From assembly GCA_038030265.1 (NCBI GenBank), contig CM075939.1, forward strand, positions 8,227,253 to 8,291,252: a DNA stretch of 64,000 nt. The letters run 5' to 3'. Made by a program: the position numbers and the translations under genes. Under the pieces are notes generated by a model that saw only the letters and a program-made list of their open reading frames with translations, made no database searches and was not told the origin of the DNA. Shown here piece by piece: positions 63,064-64,000 of the stretch (its first letter is position 1; each line of letters begins with the position of its first letter). Source of the stretch: Corythucha ciliata. Lineage: Eukaryota; Arthropoda; Insecta; Hemiptera; Tingidae.

Positions 63064-64000
63064 TCAGGCAAGACCTGGTAGGGGAACGAGGGGCGTGCCA
63101 ATCTCTTCGTTCGAGGTTAATAGATCTGGAGCGACTTGTTCAGACGGAATGTTGGTGAGGGGAAATTCGTCGGGACGTTTATCCGGATGTTCGGTCTCTG
63201 GCAAACGGCTAGGTCTCAATTGGTTTGCATGGACCTTTCTGATACCACCCGACGACAATTTTACTAAGAAAACAACCGGACTTGAAATTTCCATGACACG
63301 GCCGGGTGTCCATTTCTTAAACTGGACTGGAGAGGGTAGTTTGACTAAGACTTTGTCGTTTAGATTGAACTCAACATTTACGTGCTTTGTGACATCTTTG
63401 ACTTCAGATCCAAAAGAACCGAAATTTGGGTGCATCATCGAGCACGGAGCTCTCACTGGATAGCTCAACATCAAGGATGCAGGGCTTGAACCAGTCGACG
63501 TCGTTGGTAAGTTCCTGTAACCCATAAGAAACGACACGATGACGTCATCCAGTTTGTCTCTGGATGTCGTACTTGAGAGGGCTATCAGTTTTTTTTTTTT
63601 TAACGCTGATTTGACAGTTTGGACTGCTCTCTCCGCTAAACCGTTACTAGCTGGGTGGAATGGAGGGCTAGTAATAAAATTGATTTTACATTTTCCTAAA
63701 AAAAGACGGAATTCCGCAGAATTGAATGAGGTCCGTTGTCCGATACTAGAGTTACCGGAAAGCCAAAAGTTGCAAATAATTTTTTTAGTGCTCGAACCAC
63801 CGGTTCCGTGGACGTAGAGCCCATTCTTACCACCTCAATCCACTTCGAATATTCGTCTATAACCAACAAAAAGGTTGATTGGTCCAGGTAGAAAAAATCA
63901 ATCTCTCTTGGACTCTTTGCCAAGCTTTGTCGGTCTTCACCATAGGTTTTACGATAGGTTTACCGTTAGCATTTTGGGACAATTGACACGCCGCACAACT
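63064..64000 (-). pseudogene. Gypsy integrase C-terminal part
   Basis: The sequence enters at the zinc domain (SCAACQLSQNANGKP). After a frameshift near 63905 it gives IDFFYLDQSTFLLVIDEYSK, then VTLVSDNGP. Another shift near 63715 leads to ITSPPFHPASNGLAERAVQT with the catalytic Glu. A T run at 63590-63601 shifts the frame again. The C-terminal GPY/F-like module (FNLNDKVLVKLPSPVQFKKW, GGIRKVHANQLRPSRLP) is intact in 63537-63064. The three catalytic acids are present, but the chain is broken. Confidence 0.85.

Larger units (their letters stand above)
62635..64000 (-). mobile_element. Gypsy LTR retrotransposon, 3' part, inserted in Copia
   Basis: On the minus strand a Gypsy integrase enters from the right window edge and ends at 63064. 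A roughly 250-bp untranslated stretch follows, then a C/G-rich polypurine tract (GGGGGGAGAAAT at 62812-62823) and a 177-bp LTR (62811 down to 62635). The LTR starts TGTAGTGTTAGCG and ends CCTCGGACA, with AATAAAG near 62718. The 5' half is outside the window, so the target duplication cannot be checked. Confidence 0.82.

Overview
This window is nuclear DNA of an arthropod, most likely an insect or close relative, but the species cannot be named from the sequence. The evidence is spliced minus-strand immunoglobulin-domain exons with GT/AG borders, plus metazoan non-LTR, BEL/Pao, Gypsy, Copia, hAT and Tc1/mariner-type elements. There is no sign of bacterial operons. Homopolymer C/G tracts of eight or more bases are unusually common.

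The only host protein gene I can support lies on the minus strand. Four exons (60059-60214, 24380-24508, 17867-18004, 16111-16260) encode the second and third Ig domains of a DIP/lachesin-type neural cell-surface protein of the IgLON-like family. All four are intact, all their borders are phase 1, and their frames join. The introns are about 35.6 kb, 6.4 kb and 1.6 kb. Ig1 must lie beyond 64000. The C-terminal exon or exons, below 16111, were not found. From about 16 to 60 kb, everything else sits in this gene's introns.

From 1 to 16 kb there are three damaged non-LTR retrotransposons: an I/LOA-like tail at 1-2271, the 5' half of a two-ORF element at about 5440-8418, and a nearly full-length jockey-like element on the minus strand at 9795-13620. 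They are embedded in diverged arrays of a roughly 30-bp AT-rich repeat (family A), a related repeat (family C) and a three-copy 297-bp tandem repeat. From 16 to 28.8 kb there are introns with a second roughly 30-bp degenerate array (family B, 19480-20870), a Harbinger-like MITE with a TAA target duplication, small foldbacks and minisatellites.

From 28771 to 36024 lies a 7.25-kb hAT-like element with 27-bp inverted ends and a near-perfect 8-bp target duplication. A young BEL/Pao element (29934-34831, 104-bp LTRs differing at 2 sites, CACGC duplication) has inserted into it and lacks its integrase core. From 36.7 to 43.6 kb there are a CR1-like LINE and a small Gypsy element whose integrase has lost its first catalytic aspartate. 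From 45.6 to 58.1 kb there are a TA-flanked MITE, a 155-bp tandem repeat, a mariner-like element with long inverted repeats, a Gypsy element that lost its whole RT-RNase H segment and carries a tRNA-derived SINE, and a 1.1-kb palindrome. From 61 to 64 kb there are a tRNA-like gene with a GGU anticodon, a perfect 41-bp inverted repeat, and a Copia remnant cut by a Gypsy element in the opposite orientation.

The main biology is a neuronal recognition gene spread over more than 44 kb by layered transposon insertion. No clearly new protein system is visible. The less ordinary signals are the A/B/C repeat families, the deletion derivatives of the LTR elements, and the palindromic structures.
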